From the NCBI RefSeq assembly GCF_019710585.1, contig NZ_JAIFZQ010000026.1, forward strand, positions 183,932 to 247,931: 64,000 nucleotides of DNA, given 5' to 3'. Source of the DNA: Arthrobacter sp. MAHUQ-56. Lineage in GTDB: Bacteria > Actinomycetota > Actinomycetes > Actinomycetales > Micrococcaceae. A model generated the notes under the pieces. The model had not been told where the DNA came from, made no database searches, and saw nothing but the letters and a program-made list of their open reading frames with translations. This document shows, one piece after another, positions 44,210 to 52,859 of the stretch (position 1 is its first letter; every line of letters begins with the position of its first letter). The position numbers were made by a program, and so were the translations under genes.

Positions 44210-44950
44210 CTATGCTCCGACGGCGACCGGTGCCGTCTTCTTGAACAGCGTGCCCAGAGCGTCGCACGGGCGCAGGGCGCCGGCAAGCCGCAGGCCTTGC
44301 CAAACGGTTACCTGGTTCGCGGTGAGGACGGGCTTGCCGAGCTCCGCTTCGAGTTCGTTGATCCATCGGGCGCTGTGCAGCGCCGTGTCCGGGATCAGGA
44401 TCGCCTGCGCCTCGTCACTGTCATTGCTCCGGGCGAGGGCAAGGACGCCCTCGCGGTCAAGCTCGCCGGCAAGGGCGGCCGTGGGGATGTCGTGGCTGAC
44501 CAGCTGCGTGACCTTGATGCCGCCACGGTTCAACAGTGCCGCGAAGTGCCGGGAGACGTCCTCCGGGTACGTGGCAGCGACGGCCACCTTGGTCAGGTCC
44601 AGCGCCTTGCAGGCGTCAACGAATGCCAGGGACGTGGAGGAGGCGGGCACCTCAAGGGCTTCCTGGACCTCCTGAGCCTGCCGGTGTGCGCCCTCCCAGC
44701 CGAAGACGAAGCTGCCTGACGTGCATGCCCACATGACGGCGTCGGGCAGGGCTGCTCGCAAGGCGTCCGCGCCTTCCAGGAGCCGCTCGCTCTTGCCGAG
44801 GTCCAGCAGGGCCTGGACTTCGTGCGCGTCGACGCCCACGGACGTGTGGACCAGGGGAAGGTGGACCCCCTCGCCCAGGAGTTCCTCCATGAAGGGGTAG
44901 TCGTCCTCGGCGCCGAAGCCCGGGTACAGCATGCCAATGGTCACGGCCAT
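44210..44950 (-). CDS. second Asp/Glu racemase superfamily protein, variant active site
   Basis: 246 residues from ATG 44950 with AAAGGAG upstream. It keeps the first catalytic cysteine (Cys76 in WACTSGSF), but the position of the second one is Asp188 (IPDTAL instead of ISCTNL in the paralogue). Single-cysteine members of this superfamily include decarboxylases, so its reaction probably differs from that of the neighbour. It is transcribed away from the amidase, with operator sites 3a and 3b in the shared upstream region. Confidence 0.72.
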   Translation of the reverse strand: MAVTIGMLYPGFGAEDDYPFMEELLGEGVHLPLVHTSVGVDAHEVQALLDLGKSERLLEGADALRAALPDAVMWACTSGSFVFGWEGAHRQAQEVQEALEVPASSTSLAFVDACKALDLTKVAVAATYPEDVSRHFAALLNRGGIKVTQLVSHDIPTAALAGELDREGVLALARSNDSDEAQAILIPDTALHSARWINELEAELGKPVLTANQVTVWQGLRLAGALRPCDALGTLFKKTAPVAVGA

Positions 44951-44968
44951 AGATTCTCCTTTGAAGTA

Positions 44969-44989
44969 ACCGCGGGAATCGCTCCCGCG
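44969..44989 (-). promoter_or_regulatory. 5' UTR hairpin of the second EutA-like gene
   Basis: CCGCGGGA and TCCCGCGG form an 8-bp hairpin with a short loop directly between operator site 3a and the ribosome site. Its role is unknown. Confidence 0.4.
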
Positions 44990-44990
44990 G

Positions 44991-45002
44991 ATTGTGCACA
45001 AT
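44991..45002 (-). promoter_or_regulatory. operator site 3a, ATTGTGCACAAT
   Basis: A perfect 12-bp palindrome of the block-wide motif, 41 bp upstream of the minus-strand EutA-like start. A partial second half-site (TACAATCCC) follows immediately. Confidence 0.72.
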
Positions 45003-45039
45003 CGTACAATCCCACGACCTCAAAAGATAGGAAAGTAGG

Positions 45040-45051
45040 ATTGTTGACAAT
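45040..45051 (+). promoter_or_regulatory. operator site 3b, ATTGTTGACAAT
   Basis: Preceded by GTAGG as at other sites. TTGACA at 45044-45049 is followed after 18 nt by TAACCT, a plausible promoter for the amidase operon. Confidence 0.72.
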
Positions 45052-45144
45052 AGTGATGCGCGCACCATAACCTGACCGAAGTGTTACCGGCGTCACAGCC
45101 GGTGGCGGAGACCGCAGCTTGTACCGGACAAGGAGCTTCACAGC

Positions 45145-46575
45145 GTGATTGATTCACTGGAATGGGCCACTGCCACGCAGCTGGTTGACGCGTACGGCGC
45201 CGGGGAGGTCTCCCCGGTGGAGGCCACGCAGGCGGCCCTGGACGCCATCGAGCAGCACGACGGCGGCATCAACGCCTTCTGCCTGGTGGAGGCGGAATCA
45301 GCCCTTGCGGCGGCGCGTGAATCGGAGCAGCGCTGGCGCCGGAACGAGCCGCTGGGCCTGGCCGACGGTGTACCTACCTCCATCAAGGACCTCATGCTTA
45401 CCAAAGGGTGGCCCACGCTGCGCGGGTCCCGCCTGACCTCCCCAGATGGGGACTGGAACGAGGACGCACCCGCCGTGGCCAGGCTGCGCGAAAATGGTGC
45501 TGTGCTGATCGGCAAGGTCACCAGCCCCGAGTTCGGCTGGAAGGGCGTGACCGACAGCCCGCGCTGCGGGATCACCCGCAACCCGTGGGACGTTTCGCGC
45601 ACCGCCGGCGGTTCCAGCGGGGGCAGCGCGGCCGCCGTGGCGCAGGGCATGGGCCCGTGGTCCGTAGGGACCGACGGCGGCGGCTCCATCCGCATCCCCG
45701 CCGGCTTTACCGGCGTTGTGGGTTTCAAACCGACGTACGGGACCGTGCCGCTGTACCCGGCCAGCCCCTTCGGCACCCTCGCCCACGCCGGCCCCATCAC
45801 CCGCACCGTTGAGGATGCGGCGCTGATGCTGGATATCCTCTCCCGCCCGGATGCTCGCGACTGGTCTGCAGGTCCCGCGCCGACGCGCTCCTTCCTGTCC
45901 ACCATCGACGAAGGGGTCCGGGGCCGGAAAATCGCTTTCAGCCCGGATCTTGGCTACGGAAAAAATGATCCCGACGTCGACGAGGCAGTCCGCGGGGCAG
46001 TCCAGGTCCTGCAGGACCTGGGGGCCGAGGTGGAGGAAATCGACCTTGGCTGGCAGGACCCGGTGGACGCCTACCACGTGCTCTGGTTCAGCGGTGCGGC
46101 CAAAGTGGTGGAAGGCTACGGCCCCGGTGCCGCGGAACAGCTTGATCCGCTGCTGGCGGCGGCACTGGAACGGCACTCCGGCTTCAGCGCCGGGGACTTC
46201 CTGGACGCCACGGCGGTCCGCATGAAACTGGGCCGGGAGATGGGGCTTCTCCACGAGCGCTTCGACCTCCTGGTGACCCCCACCCTTCCTATTCCGGCCT
46301 TCGAAGCCGGCCGGGACGTCCCGGCCGGCTCGTCGTCGCAGGACTGGACCTCGTGGACGCCCTACACATACCCCTTTAACCTGACCCAGCAGCCGGGCAT
46401 TAGTGTCCCGTGCGGCTTCACCGTTGAAGGCCTTCCGGTCGGGCTGCAGATAGTAGGTCCCCGGCATGGCGACGCCGGGGTGCTCTCGGCGGCTGCCGCA
46501 TACCAGGGCGCCGCCGACTGGCAGCACGCCCGCCCCATTTCCATCCCGGCAATGTCCACCCCCGTCCCGAAGTAA
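45145..46575 (+). CDS. amidase signature family hydrolase
   Basis: 476 residues. The Ser-cisSer-Lys triad is visible: Lys81 (PTSIKDLML), Ser157 (TAGGSSGGSAA) and nucleophile Ser181 (GTDGGGSIRIPA). Such enzymes hydrolyse amides in the cytoplasm; relatives include acetamidase- and GatA-like enzymes. It could cleave an N-acyl or amide intermediate of the pathway, but the substrate is unknown. The start is GTG with AAGGAG upstream. The DUF3830 gene follows after 8 bp. Confidence 0.88.
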   Translation: MIDSLEWATATQLVDAYGAGEVSPVEATQAALDAIEQHDGGINAFCLVEAESALAAARESEQRWRRNEPLGLADGVPTSIKDLMLTKGWPTLRGSRLTSPDGDWNEDAPAVARLRENGAVLIGKVTSPEFGWKGVTDSPRCGITRNPWDVSRTAGGSSGGSAAAVAQGMGPWSVGTDGGGSIRIPAGFTGVVGFKPTYGTVPLYPASPFGTLAHAGPITRTVEDAALMLDILSRPDARDWSAGPAPTRSFLSTIDEGVRGRKIAFSPDLGYGKNDPDVDEAVRGAVQVLQDLGAEVEEIDLGWQDPVDAYHVLWFSGAAKVVEGYGPGAAEQLDPLLAAALERHSGFSAGDFLDATAVRMKLGREMGLLHERFDLLVTPTLPIPAFEAGRDVPAGSSSQDWTSWTPYTYPFNLTQQPGISVPCGFTVEGLPVGLQIVGPRHGDAGVLSAAAAYQGAADWQHARPISIPAMSTPVPK

Positions 46576-46583
46576 GGCAGAAA

Positions 46584-47093
46584 ATGGCCAGGTACATCAA
46601 CATCACCCTTGAAAAGCGCGGAGTCACCTGCAAGGCGCTCCTGCACGACGATGCAGCGCCCCGTACGGCCAAAGCCGTCTGGGATGCGCTTCCCCTCAGC
46701 GGACAGGTCTTCCATGGAAAGTACGCCCGTAACGAGATCTACAACCTGGTCCCGGCGTTTGCTCCGGCTGAACCCGGCGCAGAGAACACCACCGTGACTC
46801 CCATTCCGGGCGACGTCTGCTACTTCACGTTTACGTCCAACGACCTCAAGACGCCGTCACACGGCTATGAAGCCGACTCCACGGATTCGGTACAGACCAT
46901 CGTCGACCTTGCCGTCTTCTATGGCCGCAACAACCTGCTGCTGAACGGCGACACGGGCTGGGTGCCCGGCAACGTGTTCGCCACCATCGTGGAGGGCCTG
47001 GATGGAATGGCGGCCGCCTGCCAGGACATCTGGATGGGCGGCGCCCGAGACGAAACGCTGACCTACTCACGGGCAGTTGATACCACGGACTGA
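46584..47093 (+). CDS. DUF3830 family (cyclophilin-like fold) protein
   Basis: 169 residues with RYINITLEKRGVTCKALLHDDAAPRTAKAVWDALPLSGQVFHGKYARNEIY at the N-terminus, the pattern of DUF3830, a cyclophilin-like family of unknown function. It directly follows the amidase in one transcript. The recurring neighbourhood with amidases or isomerases suggests a role in handling a small acidic substrate, but I cannot state one. Confidence 0.72.
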   Translation: MARYINITLEKRGVTCKALLHDDAAPRTAKAVWDALPLSGQVFHGKYARNEIYNLVPAFAPAEPGAENTTVTPIPGDVCYFTFTSNDLKTPSHGYEADSTDSVQTIVDLAVFYGRNNLLLNGDTGWVPGNVFATIVEGLDGMAAACQDIWMGGARDETLTYSRAVDTTD

Positions 47094-47174
47094 ACCGCAT
47101 CTGCCGGGGCCGCCATGCGTGCGGCCCCGGCTTCTTTTACATAATCCAAGGAATCTCAGCCTGCTGGCAGTAGG

Positions 47175-47186
47175 ATTGTAGACAGT
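47175..47186 (+). promoter_or_regulatory. operator site 4, ATTGTAGACAGT
   Basis: One mismatch to the palindrome consensus, preceded by TAGG as at other sites, about 93 bp upstream of the GntR gene. This suggests autoregulation. Confidence 0.6.
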
Positions 47187-47278
47187 TTTTGGGTCCGGCT
47201 CTTCTGCCGGCAGAAGAATATGGGTCCGGAGCGTCCCCGAGGGCCGCGACCGGGCCCCTGACGGAATAGTAGGTACCG

Positions 47279-47956
47279 ATGCAGAGATTTGAGCCCCTGG
47301 TGCGCGAGTCCACACCAGCAATCATTGCCGGTAAGCTGCGCACGGCAATCGGGCTGGGCCAGATACCGCCGGGCTCCCAGCTGGGGGAGGCGGAACTGGC
47401 CAAGGAGCTCGGCGTCAGCCGGGGACCGCTCCGTGAGGCCATGCAGCGGCTCACGCAGGAAGGCCTGCTGATCAGCATCCGCAACCGCGGCCTGTTCGTG
47501 ATCACCATGACCGATGAAGAGGTCCGCGACATGTATGCGGCGCGCACCGCCGTCGAACGCGCCGCCTCCGAACTGATCCTGCAGAAGGGCGGCAAGGGTG
47601 TCGCCGCGCAGCTGGTATCGATCGTCAAAGCCATGCAGAGAGCCGCCGACAAAGGCGACCTGGACGCGATGTCCGAAGCCGATATGGAATACCACGCCAC
47701 GCTGGTGGCGGCGGCCGAAAGCACCCGGCTGACCCGCATGCACAACACTCTGCTGACCGAGACCCGAATGTGCCTTACCGCCCTGGAGAAAAAGTACCCC
47801 GACCCGCATGCCCGGGTGGCCGAACACCAAGCCATCGCCGAGGCCTTGGGGGACGGGGACCAGGAGCGCGTGGGCAAGCTTTTGATCAGCCACATGGAAG
47901 ACGCGTTGGAACGCCTGACCGGCGGCAGCGGCGATGCCGAGGTTGCGACCGCCTGA
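47279..47956 (+). CDS. GntR family regulator, FCD subfamily
   Basis: 225 residues. The N-terminal winged helix (about 10-75) has GEAELAKELGVSRGPLREAMQRLTQEGLL; the FCD effector domain (about 80-215) has the metal-ligand pattern MEYHATLV, VAEHQAI and ISHMEDAL. FCD regulators typically bind small organic acids and release palindromic operators. It is the only regulator inside the block and carries an operator copy upstream, so it is the best candidate to bind all seven sites. Confidence 0.9.
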   Translation: MQRFEPLVRESTPAIIAGKLRTAIGLGQIPPGSQLGEAELAKELGVSRGPLREAMQRLTQEGLLISIRNRGLFVITMTDEEVRDMYAARTAVERAASELILQKGGKGVAAQLVSIVKAMQRAADKGDLDAMSEADMEYHATLVAAAESTRLTRMHNTLLTETRMCLTALEKKYPDPHARVAEHQAIAEALGDGDQERVGKLLISHMEDALERLTGGSGDAEVATA

Positions 47957-48005
47957 CCAGGGGCCCGCGCCTTCGCGCCACCGTTGAAATGTTACCGCTC
48001 AAAAG

Positions 48006-48042
48006 AAGGGGGCCGGCTGCACAATGTGCATCCGGCCCCCTT
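48006..48042 (+). terminator. bidirectional terminator after the GntR gene
   Basis: Arms AAGGGGGCCGG and CCGGCCCCCTT with an inner TGCAC/GTGCA pairing form a strong hairpin between the convergent GntR and M20 genes. Confidence 0.85.
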
Positions 48043-48047
48043 CCGCG

Positions 48048-49277
48048 TTAATTGATGGTCTGTCTGCTCCCGCCGTGCCGCAGGCAAAGCAGCGCGTAAG
48101 CGCGGGCGGCGGCGACAATCTCGGCAATGCTGACGGATTCGTTCACTTGGTGGGCCTGGTCATTCAGTCCGCCGGGGCCCATCACAATCGCCGGCACGCC
48201 GAGGTCCCGGACCACGAAGCCGCCGTCGCAGGCAGCCGTCCAGCCGCGGATGGCGCTGTCAACGCCGGCGTCCGCCAGCGCGGCCACGGAGTTAGACACC
48301 AGCGGGTGGTCCTCGGGGGTGCGGAAACCGGGCATCTCCATGGTGACCCCGGCCGAGACCGAGATGCCGTCCGTGTCGATGCCGGCCTCCCGGACCTGTG
48401 CCAGGAGGCGGTCCAGGATTTGCTGCGCGTCGTCGTCAGGCATGAGCCGGCGGTCGAGTGAAACGGTACATTCCGCGGCCACCATGGAGGTGCCCGTGCC
48501 GCCCTGGATGAGGCCGATGTTCCAGGTGCCCGCGCCCAGTAGCGCGTCCTGGTCCTCCTGAAGCACGGCGTGGTCCTTGCGGACCAGTTCCAGGATCCTG
48601 GCGGCGGCATCGATGGCGTTCCGGCCGTCGGCGGGCCGGCCGGAGTGGGCTGACTTGCCGGTGACTTTCAGTTCGATGTAGCTGTCACCCCGGCAGCCGA
48701 TCACGGTCTCCAGGTCGGTGGGCTCCGCCACCACGCAGGCCGAATAGCTGAAGGCCGGATCGGCTGCGGCGGAGGCGGTGTACGCGCGGATGCCGATGCC
48801 CAGGTCCTCCTCATCCACGGTGCAGGCCAGTGCCGCGTTGAACGGCAGTTCGGCACCGGCGGCCTTGAGTGCCTTGAGTGCGATGAGCACGGCGGCAAGG
48901 CCGCCTTTCATGTCCGTGGAACCGCGGCCGAACAGCCGGCCGTCCCGTATGTAGGGTTCAAACGGGGGACGCTCCCAGCCGGTCCCGGCCGGAACAACGT
49001 CCGAATGGCCCAGGAACAGCATGCCTGGCATGCTGCCGCCGGGCAGGACGGCCGTGAAGTTCGGCCGTCCCTCCGCGACGGTTTCGGTGACAACGTCCAG
49101 GCCAGCGGCCCGGCTGAACTCCGTCAGGACCTGCACGGTGGCTTCCTCGGTCCCGCCGGGGTTCTCGCCGCCGGCCGCCACCAGTGCGGCGGTGAGCGCC
49201 ACCAGGTCAGCTTCGCTGATCAGGCCCAGGACCCTGTCCTCAAGGAGCTGCAGATCCTGTTGGACGGCGGCACTCAC
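48048..49277 (-). CDS. M20 family metallo-deacylase (ArgE/DapE-like)
   Basis: 409 residues. The zinc-site motifs GHSDVVPAG, GRGSTDMKGG and the catalytic TVDEEDLG are present, with a dimerisation insert around KVTGKSAHSGRPADGRNAID. Relatives remove N-acyl groups from amino acids. In this block it is a candidate to deacetylate the N-acetyl-diaminobutyrate that an ectoine hydrolase would make, replacing the M14-like EutE/DoeB of known clusters. That assignment is inferred. It overlaps the next upstream gene by 4 bp. Confidence 0.85.
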   Translation of the reverse strand: MSAAVQQDLQLLEDRVLGLISEADLVALTAALVAAGGENPGGTEEATVQVLTEFSRAAGLDVVTETVAEGRPNFTAVLPGGSMPGMLFLGHSDVVPAGTGWERPPFEPYIRDGRLFGRGSTDMKGGLAAVLIALKALKAAGAELPFNAALACTVDEEDLGIGIRAYTASAAADPAFSYSACVVAEPTDLETVIGCRGDSYIELKVTGKSAHSGRPADGRNAIDAAARILELVRKDHAVLQEDQDALLGAGTWNIGLIQGGTGTSMVAAECTVSLDRRLMPDDDAQQILDRLLAQVREAGIDTDGISVSAGVTMEMPGFRTPEDHPLVSNSVAALADAGVDSAIRGWTAACDGGFVVRDLGVPAIVMGPGGLNDQAHQVNESVSIAEIVAAARAYALLCLRHGGSRQTIN

Positions 49278-50518
49278 GCGCCTGCCCCGGCCTTAAGCGC
49301 TGAAAGCTCACGGTCCATGGCCCGGCCAAGCCGGACGATGCCTTCCTCGGCCCGCTCCGGAGTGGTCGATGCGAAGCAGAGGCGGACGGCGTCGTCGAAC
49401 TTCCCGCTGGCGGACAGCGCTGGCCCGGGGATGAACGCCACCCCTTCTGCCAGTGCCGTTTCGAAGAGCTTCCGGGTGGAGATCCCTGCATCCTCGCCCT
49501 GCAGGGTGAGCCAGAGGAAGAAGCCCCCTTCAGGATCGGTGGTGGTGATCCGGTCGCCGAGGTGCCGGCGGAGGCTTTCCTGCATCGCGTCCTTGCGGCG
49601 CTTGTACTCCGTGCGCAGGCCGGCCAGGTGGTTGTCCAGGCCGCCGCGGCGGATGAATTCGGCCACGATGTGCTGGTTGGGGACGTTGGTGCAGGTGTCC
49701 ATCGCCTGCTTGGCGTTGATGACCAGCTGGCGGAGCGCCGGATCGGTGTCAACCCAGCCCACGCGCAGGCCCGGAGCCAGGATCTTAGAGAACGTGCGGA
49801 CAGAGAAAAGCAGCGGATCGCCCGGGCTCAGAGCCTGGAAGGACGGCAGGTCCTCGCCCTGGAACCGGAGGAGACCGTAGGGGTCGTCGTCGATTATCAC
49901 GGCGTTCCACTCGTGGGCCAGTTCCAACAGCTGATGGCGCCGGGCCAGTGACAGGGTGACGCCGGAAGGGTTCTGGAAGTTGGGGATGGTGTAGATGGCC
50001 TTGGGCGTGCGCCCGGCGGCGGCCACCAACTCCGGGAGGGCCTCGACGATGAGGCCGTTTTCGTCCATAGGCGCTTCGAGCAGTTCGGCGCCGTAGCTCA
50101 GGGCGGTGGCGCTGCCGTTCGTGTACGTGGGGCTTTCAACAATGACCAGGTCGCCGGGGTTGATGAAGATCTTGCACGCCAGGTCCAGGCCCTGCATGCC
50201 GCCGGCGGTGATGGTGACGCGGTCCTCCGTGGTGGGATCCGTGGTCCCGGCAAGGTAGTCCACCAGCGCCTTCAGGAGCACGGGCTCGCCCTCGGTGGCG
50301 CCGTAGGTCATGGAGCTGTGGTCGATGACCTTGTCAGCGATGTCGCGGAATTCGTCCAGCGGCACGGCTTCGTCCGCGGGGGAGCCCATGGCGAAGCGGA
50401 CAATGTCGTGGGTCTGGGCGGCCAGCAGGGACGTGCTGGAGTCGATTACCGAGCCCACCAGGCTGGCGGCGCGGTCTGCCAGCGGCAATGCCTGGGCGCG
50501 GGTAGCGATGTGGTTCAC
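49274..50518 (-). CDS. PLP-dependent aminotransferase, MocR/2-aminoadipate type (no DNA-binding domain)
   Basis: 414 residues, fold-type I. The PLP lysine is in RTFSKILAPGLRVGW, PNFQNPSGVTLS and DDDPYG are cofactor contacts. It resembles the catalytic half of MocR regulators and 2-aminoadipate aminotransferases but has no winged-helix domain, so it is an enzyme, not the EnuR regulator of classical ectoine clusters. It lies 3 bp downstream of the ectoine-hydrolase-like gene in one operon. Confidence 0.85.
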   Translation of the reverse strand: MNHIATRAQALPLADRAASLVGSVIDSSTSLLAAQTHDIVRFAMGSPADEAVPLDEFRDIADKVIDHSSMTYGATEGEPVLLKALVDYLAGTTDPTTEDRVTITAGGMQGLDLACKIFINPGDLVIVESPTYTNGSATALSYGAELLEAPMDENGLIVEALPELVAAAGRTPKAIYTIPNFQNPSGVTLSLARRHQLLELAHEWNAVIIDDDPYGLLRFQGEDLPSFQALSPGDPLLFSVRTFSKILAPGLRVGWVDTDPALRQLVINAKQAMDTCTNVPNQHIVAEFIRRGGLDNHLAGLRTEYKRRKDAMQESLRRHLGDRITTTDPEGGFFLWLTLQGEDAGISTRKLFETALAEGVAFIPGPALSASGKFDDAVRLCFASTTPERAEEGIVRLGRAMDRELSALKAGAGA

Positions 50519-50521
50519 GGC

Positions 50522-51703
50522 TTAGCCGCCTTTCTGGATGAGTTCGCGGGGGAAGCTGGTGAAGGTTTCCACCCCGTCGGCGGTGACGCGGATGGATTCA
50601 GAGAGTTCGTAGCCGTAGTTGTCCATCCACATGCCTCCGATGACGTGGAAGGTCATGTTCTCCTCGAGGATGGATTCCTCCTCGGAGCGGATGGAGATGG
50701 TGCGCTCGCCCCAGTCCGGCGGGTAGCCGACGCCGATCGAGTAACCGATGCGGGACGGTTTTTCCAGGCCGTACTTGGCCAGTGTCCAGTTCCAGGCGCG
50801 GGCAAGTTCCCGGACGGGAACGCCCGGCTGGACCTCGGTAAGCACGGCATTCAGACCGTCCGCGACGGCGTCTGCCAGCTTGGCGAGCCGCTCCGGCTTC
50901 TTGCCGAGCGTCAGGGTGCGCGCCAGGGGCGTGTGGTACCGCTGGTGGGCGCCGGCGAGTTCGATCACCACGGCCTGGCCGGCCTCGAAGCGGTCCTCGC
51001 TCCAGGTCAGGTGTGGGGTGTCGGCAGCTTCGCCGGTGGGCAGCATCGGCACGATGGCTGGGTAGTCGCCGCCGATGCCGTTGGCGCCCCGGATCTGGGC
51101 CTGGCTGATCGCCGCGGCCGCATCGCATTGGCGGACGCCGACGTCGATCGTTTCCACAGCAGCCTGCATCGCCGCCATGCAGACCTGGGCGGCGCCGCGC
51201 ATCAGCTGGATCTCGGCGGGGGACTTGACGGAGCGCACCCAGTTGACCAGCTCGAAACTGTCCACAAGGGTCCATTCGGGGATGGCGTTGACCAGCGAAC
51301 GGTACGCCTTGGGGGAGAAGAAGTGCGAGTCCATCTCCAGGCCCACGCAGCCTTTGGTGGCAGGGGCGATGAGGTGGCGCTCGCGCAATGCAAAAGCCAC
51401 CCAATCGAAGGGGTGGACATGCGGGCGGTGGACGTACTGCTCGGGGTATCCTACGATGCATTCCTCGGGCAGCCAGGTGGTCCGGGTGGCGCCGCCGGCA
51501 TCCATGGCCCGGCTAAACAACAGCATGGGGCCGTCAGCCGGCACAAAGACCAGTTGCGGGGTATAGAAGGACCAGGCGTTGTAGCCGGTCAGGTAGTAGA
51601 TGTTGGCAGGATCGGTGACCAGCAGGGCTGACAGCCCCTGCCTGGCCATGCGCAAGCGGACGCCGGCGAGCCTGGCATCATATTCCTCTTGGCTGAACAG
51701 CAA
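50522..51703 (-). CDS. doeA: EutD/DoeA-like ectoine hydrolase (M24 family)
   Basis: 393 residues. TDPANIYYLTGYNAWSFYTPQ near the N-terminus, and GGDYPAIVPMLPTGEAADTPHLTW with PPDWGERTISIRSEE in the pita-bread domain, match the ectoine hydrolase branch of M24. The dinuclear metal ligands of true Xaa-Pro peptidases are not kept (IELAGAHQRYHTPLART), as in creatinase-like members. DoeA opens the ectoine ring to N-acetyl-diaminobutyrate. The start is TTG at 51703, with GGAGG correctly spaced. First gene of a three-gene operon behind operator site 5. Confidence 0.82.
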   Translation of the reverse strand: MLFSQEEYDARLAGVRLRMARQGLSALLVTDPANIYYLTGYNAWSFYTPQLVFVPADGPMLLFSRAMDAGGATRTTWLPEECIVGYPEQYVHRPHVHPFDWVAFALRERHLIAPATKGCVGLEMDSHFFSPKAYRSLVNAIPEWTLVDSFELVNWVRSVKSPAEIQLMRGAAQVCMAAMQAAVETIDVGVRQCDAAAAISQAQIRGANGIGGDYPAIVPMLPTGEAADTPHLTWSEDRFEAGQAVVIELAGAHQRYHTPLARTLTLGKKPERLAKLADAVADGLNAVLTEVQPGVPVRELARAWNWTLAKYGLEKPSRIGYSIGVGYPPDWGERTISIRSEEESILEENMTFHVIGGMWMDNYGYELSESIRVTADGVETFTSFPRELIQKGG

Positions 51704-51729
51704 AGAGACACCTCCGATTTAGTTAGTAG

Positions 51730-51741
51730 ATTGTTTACAAT
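51730..51741 (-). promoter_or_regulatory. operator site 5, ATTGTTTACAAT
   Basis: Palindromic site 27 bp before the ectoine-hydrolase-like start. On the minus strand TTGTGT, 18 nt and TAAATT lie just upstream, so the operator would sit on or just after the -10 box. Confidence 0.7.
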
Positions 51742-51806
51742 TTACGTCATGTGTCATGGCTCACACAAGCCGGCGCGCAGCGCTGCGGGCAGGGGTGTGT
51801 GCAGGA

Positions 51807-52835
51807 CTATCGGCGGCTGACGTAGCCGCGCTGCTTGTCCACCACGTTGTTGAGCTGCCCGCCGCTGGTCCAGTGCTCGAGATTCTCCTGGAATTGGCGC
51901 GCCAATGCGTCCCGCCAGCCGACCACGTCGCCGCACATGTGGGCGGACATGTGGACGTTGTCCATGGCCCAGAAGGGGTGCGCGGCAGGAACCGGCTCCT
52001 CGGTGAAGACGTCCAGGGACGCAGCAGCAATCAGCCCCTCCTGAAGGGCCTCGATCAGCGCCGTCTCGTCCACCAGTGCGCCGCGGCCCACGTTGATGAG
52101 GTGCGCGGACGGCTTCATGGCGGCGAGAACCTTGCGGTCCACCATGTTCCTGGTCTGGTCGGTCAGGGGTGCAATGAGCACCACGTGGTCCGCCCAGCCC
52201 GCATGCGCCGCCAGGTCCCCGCTGGCCAGGACAGTGCCGAAGTCCGGGTCGCCGCCGCCGGCGGTGCGGCCCACGCCGCGGACGTCAATCCCCACCGCGC
52301 GCAGGAGCCGGGCTGTGGCCCGGCCGATGCCGCCGGTGCCCACAACCAGTGCGCGGGAACCCTCGGTGCGGGTCAGCTCGCGGTGTTGCCACGTGGACTG
52401 CTGCTGCAGTGCCTTGCTGCGGTGCAGTTGCTTGTCGTGCGCCAGGATGGACGCCAGGACGAATTCTGCGATCGGCCGGTCAAAGGTGCCGTGGGCGTTG
52501 GTCACCACCACGTCCGAGGAGCGCAGTTCCTCGAACATCATCGCGTCCACTCCGGCCGCCGCCACGTGAACCCATTTGAGGGTATCGGCGTGCGGCCAGG
52601 CTTCGCTCAGTGCCGATGAGAAGAAGTCCCAGAGGAATAGAACGTCGGCGCCGCGTGATGCTTCCGCGAGTCCGGCTGCGTCCGTGAGGACCACGTCGGC
52701 CATCTGTTCAATATCGGTCAGGTTGTAGGGGCGGGGCTGCCCTTCGGCGACCAGGATCACAACCCGGGGCTTCATTGCCTCGGATGCTCCTGCCGGGGCC
52801 GGTAGGTGCTGCCCTTGGATATCAGTGTTACTCAC
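51807..52835 (-). CDS. D-2-hydroxyacid dehydrogenase (NAD-dependent)
   Basis: 342 residues. NAD-binding GTGGIGRATARLL near residue 165, catalytic Arg in LINVGRGALVDE, Glu in DVFTEEPVP and His in MSAHMCGD. These enzymes reduce 2-oxoacids to D-2-hydroxyacids or the reverse. The start is GTG at 52835. It is divergent from the class-III aminotransferase with operator site 6 between them. With the FAD/Fe-S dehydrogenase nearby it could form an oxidation/reduction pair on a hydroxyacid intermediate. Confidence 0.85.
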   Translation of the reverse strand: MSNTDIQGQHLPAPAGASEAMKPRVVILVAEGQPRPYNLTDIEQMADVVLTDAAGLAEASRGADVLFLWDFFSSALSEAWPHADTLKWVHVAAAGVDAMMFEELRSSDVVVTNAHGTFDRPIAEFVLASILAHDKQLHRSKALQQQSTWQHRELTRTEGSRALVVGTGGIGRATARLLRAVGIDVRGVGRTAGGGDPDFGTVLASGDLAAHAGWADHVVLIAPLTDQTRNMVDRKVLAAMKPSAHLINVGRGALVDETALIEALQEGLIAAASLDVFTEEPVPAAHPFWAMDNVHMSAHMCGDVVGWRDALARQFQENLEHWTSGGQLNNVVDKQRGYVSRR

Positions 52836-52859
52836 GCCACAACCCTACGCGATATTAGG

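Noticed and set aside
49274..50518. EnuR, the MocR-type regulator of ectoine clusters
   Set aside because: The protein has only the aminotransferase domain. There is no winged-helix DNA-binding domain at its N-terminus.
51756..52619. 287-codon plus-strand frame opposite the D-2-hydroxyacid dehydrogenase
   Set aside because: The minus-strand gene has all catalytic residues; the plus-strand frame has no motif and overlaps operator-proximal sequence only by chance.
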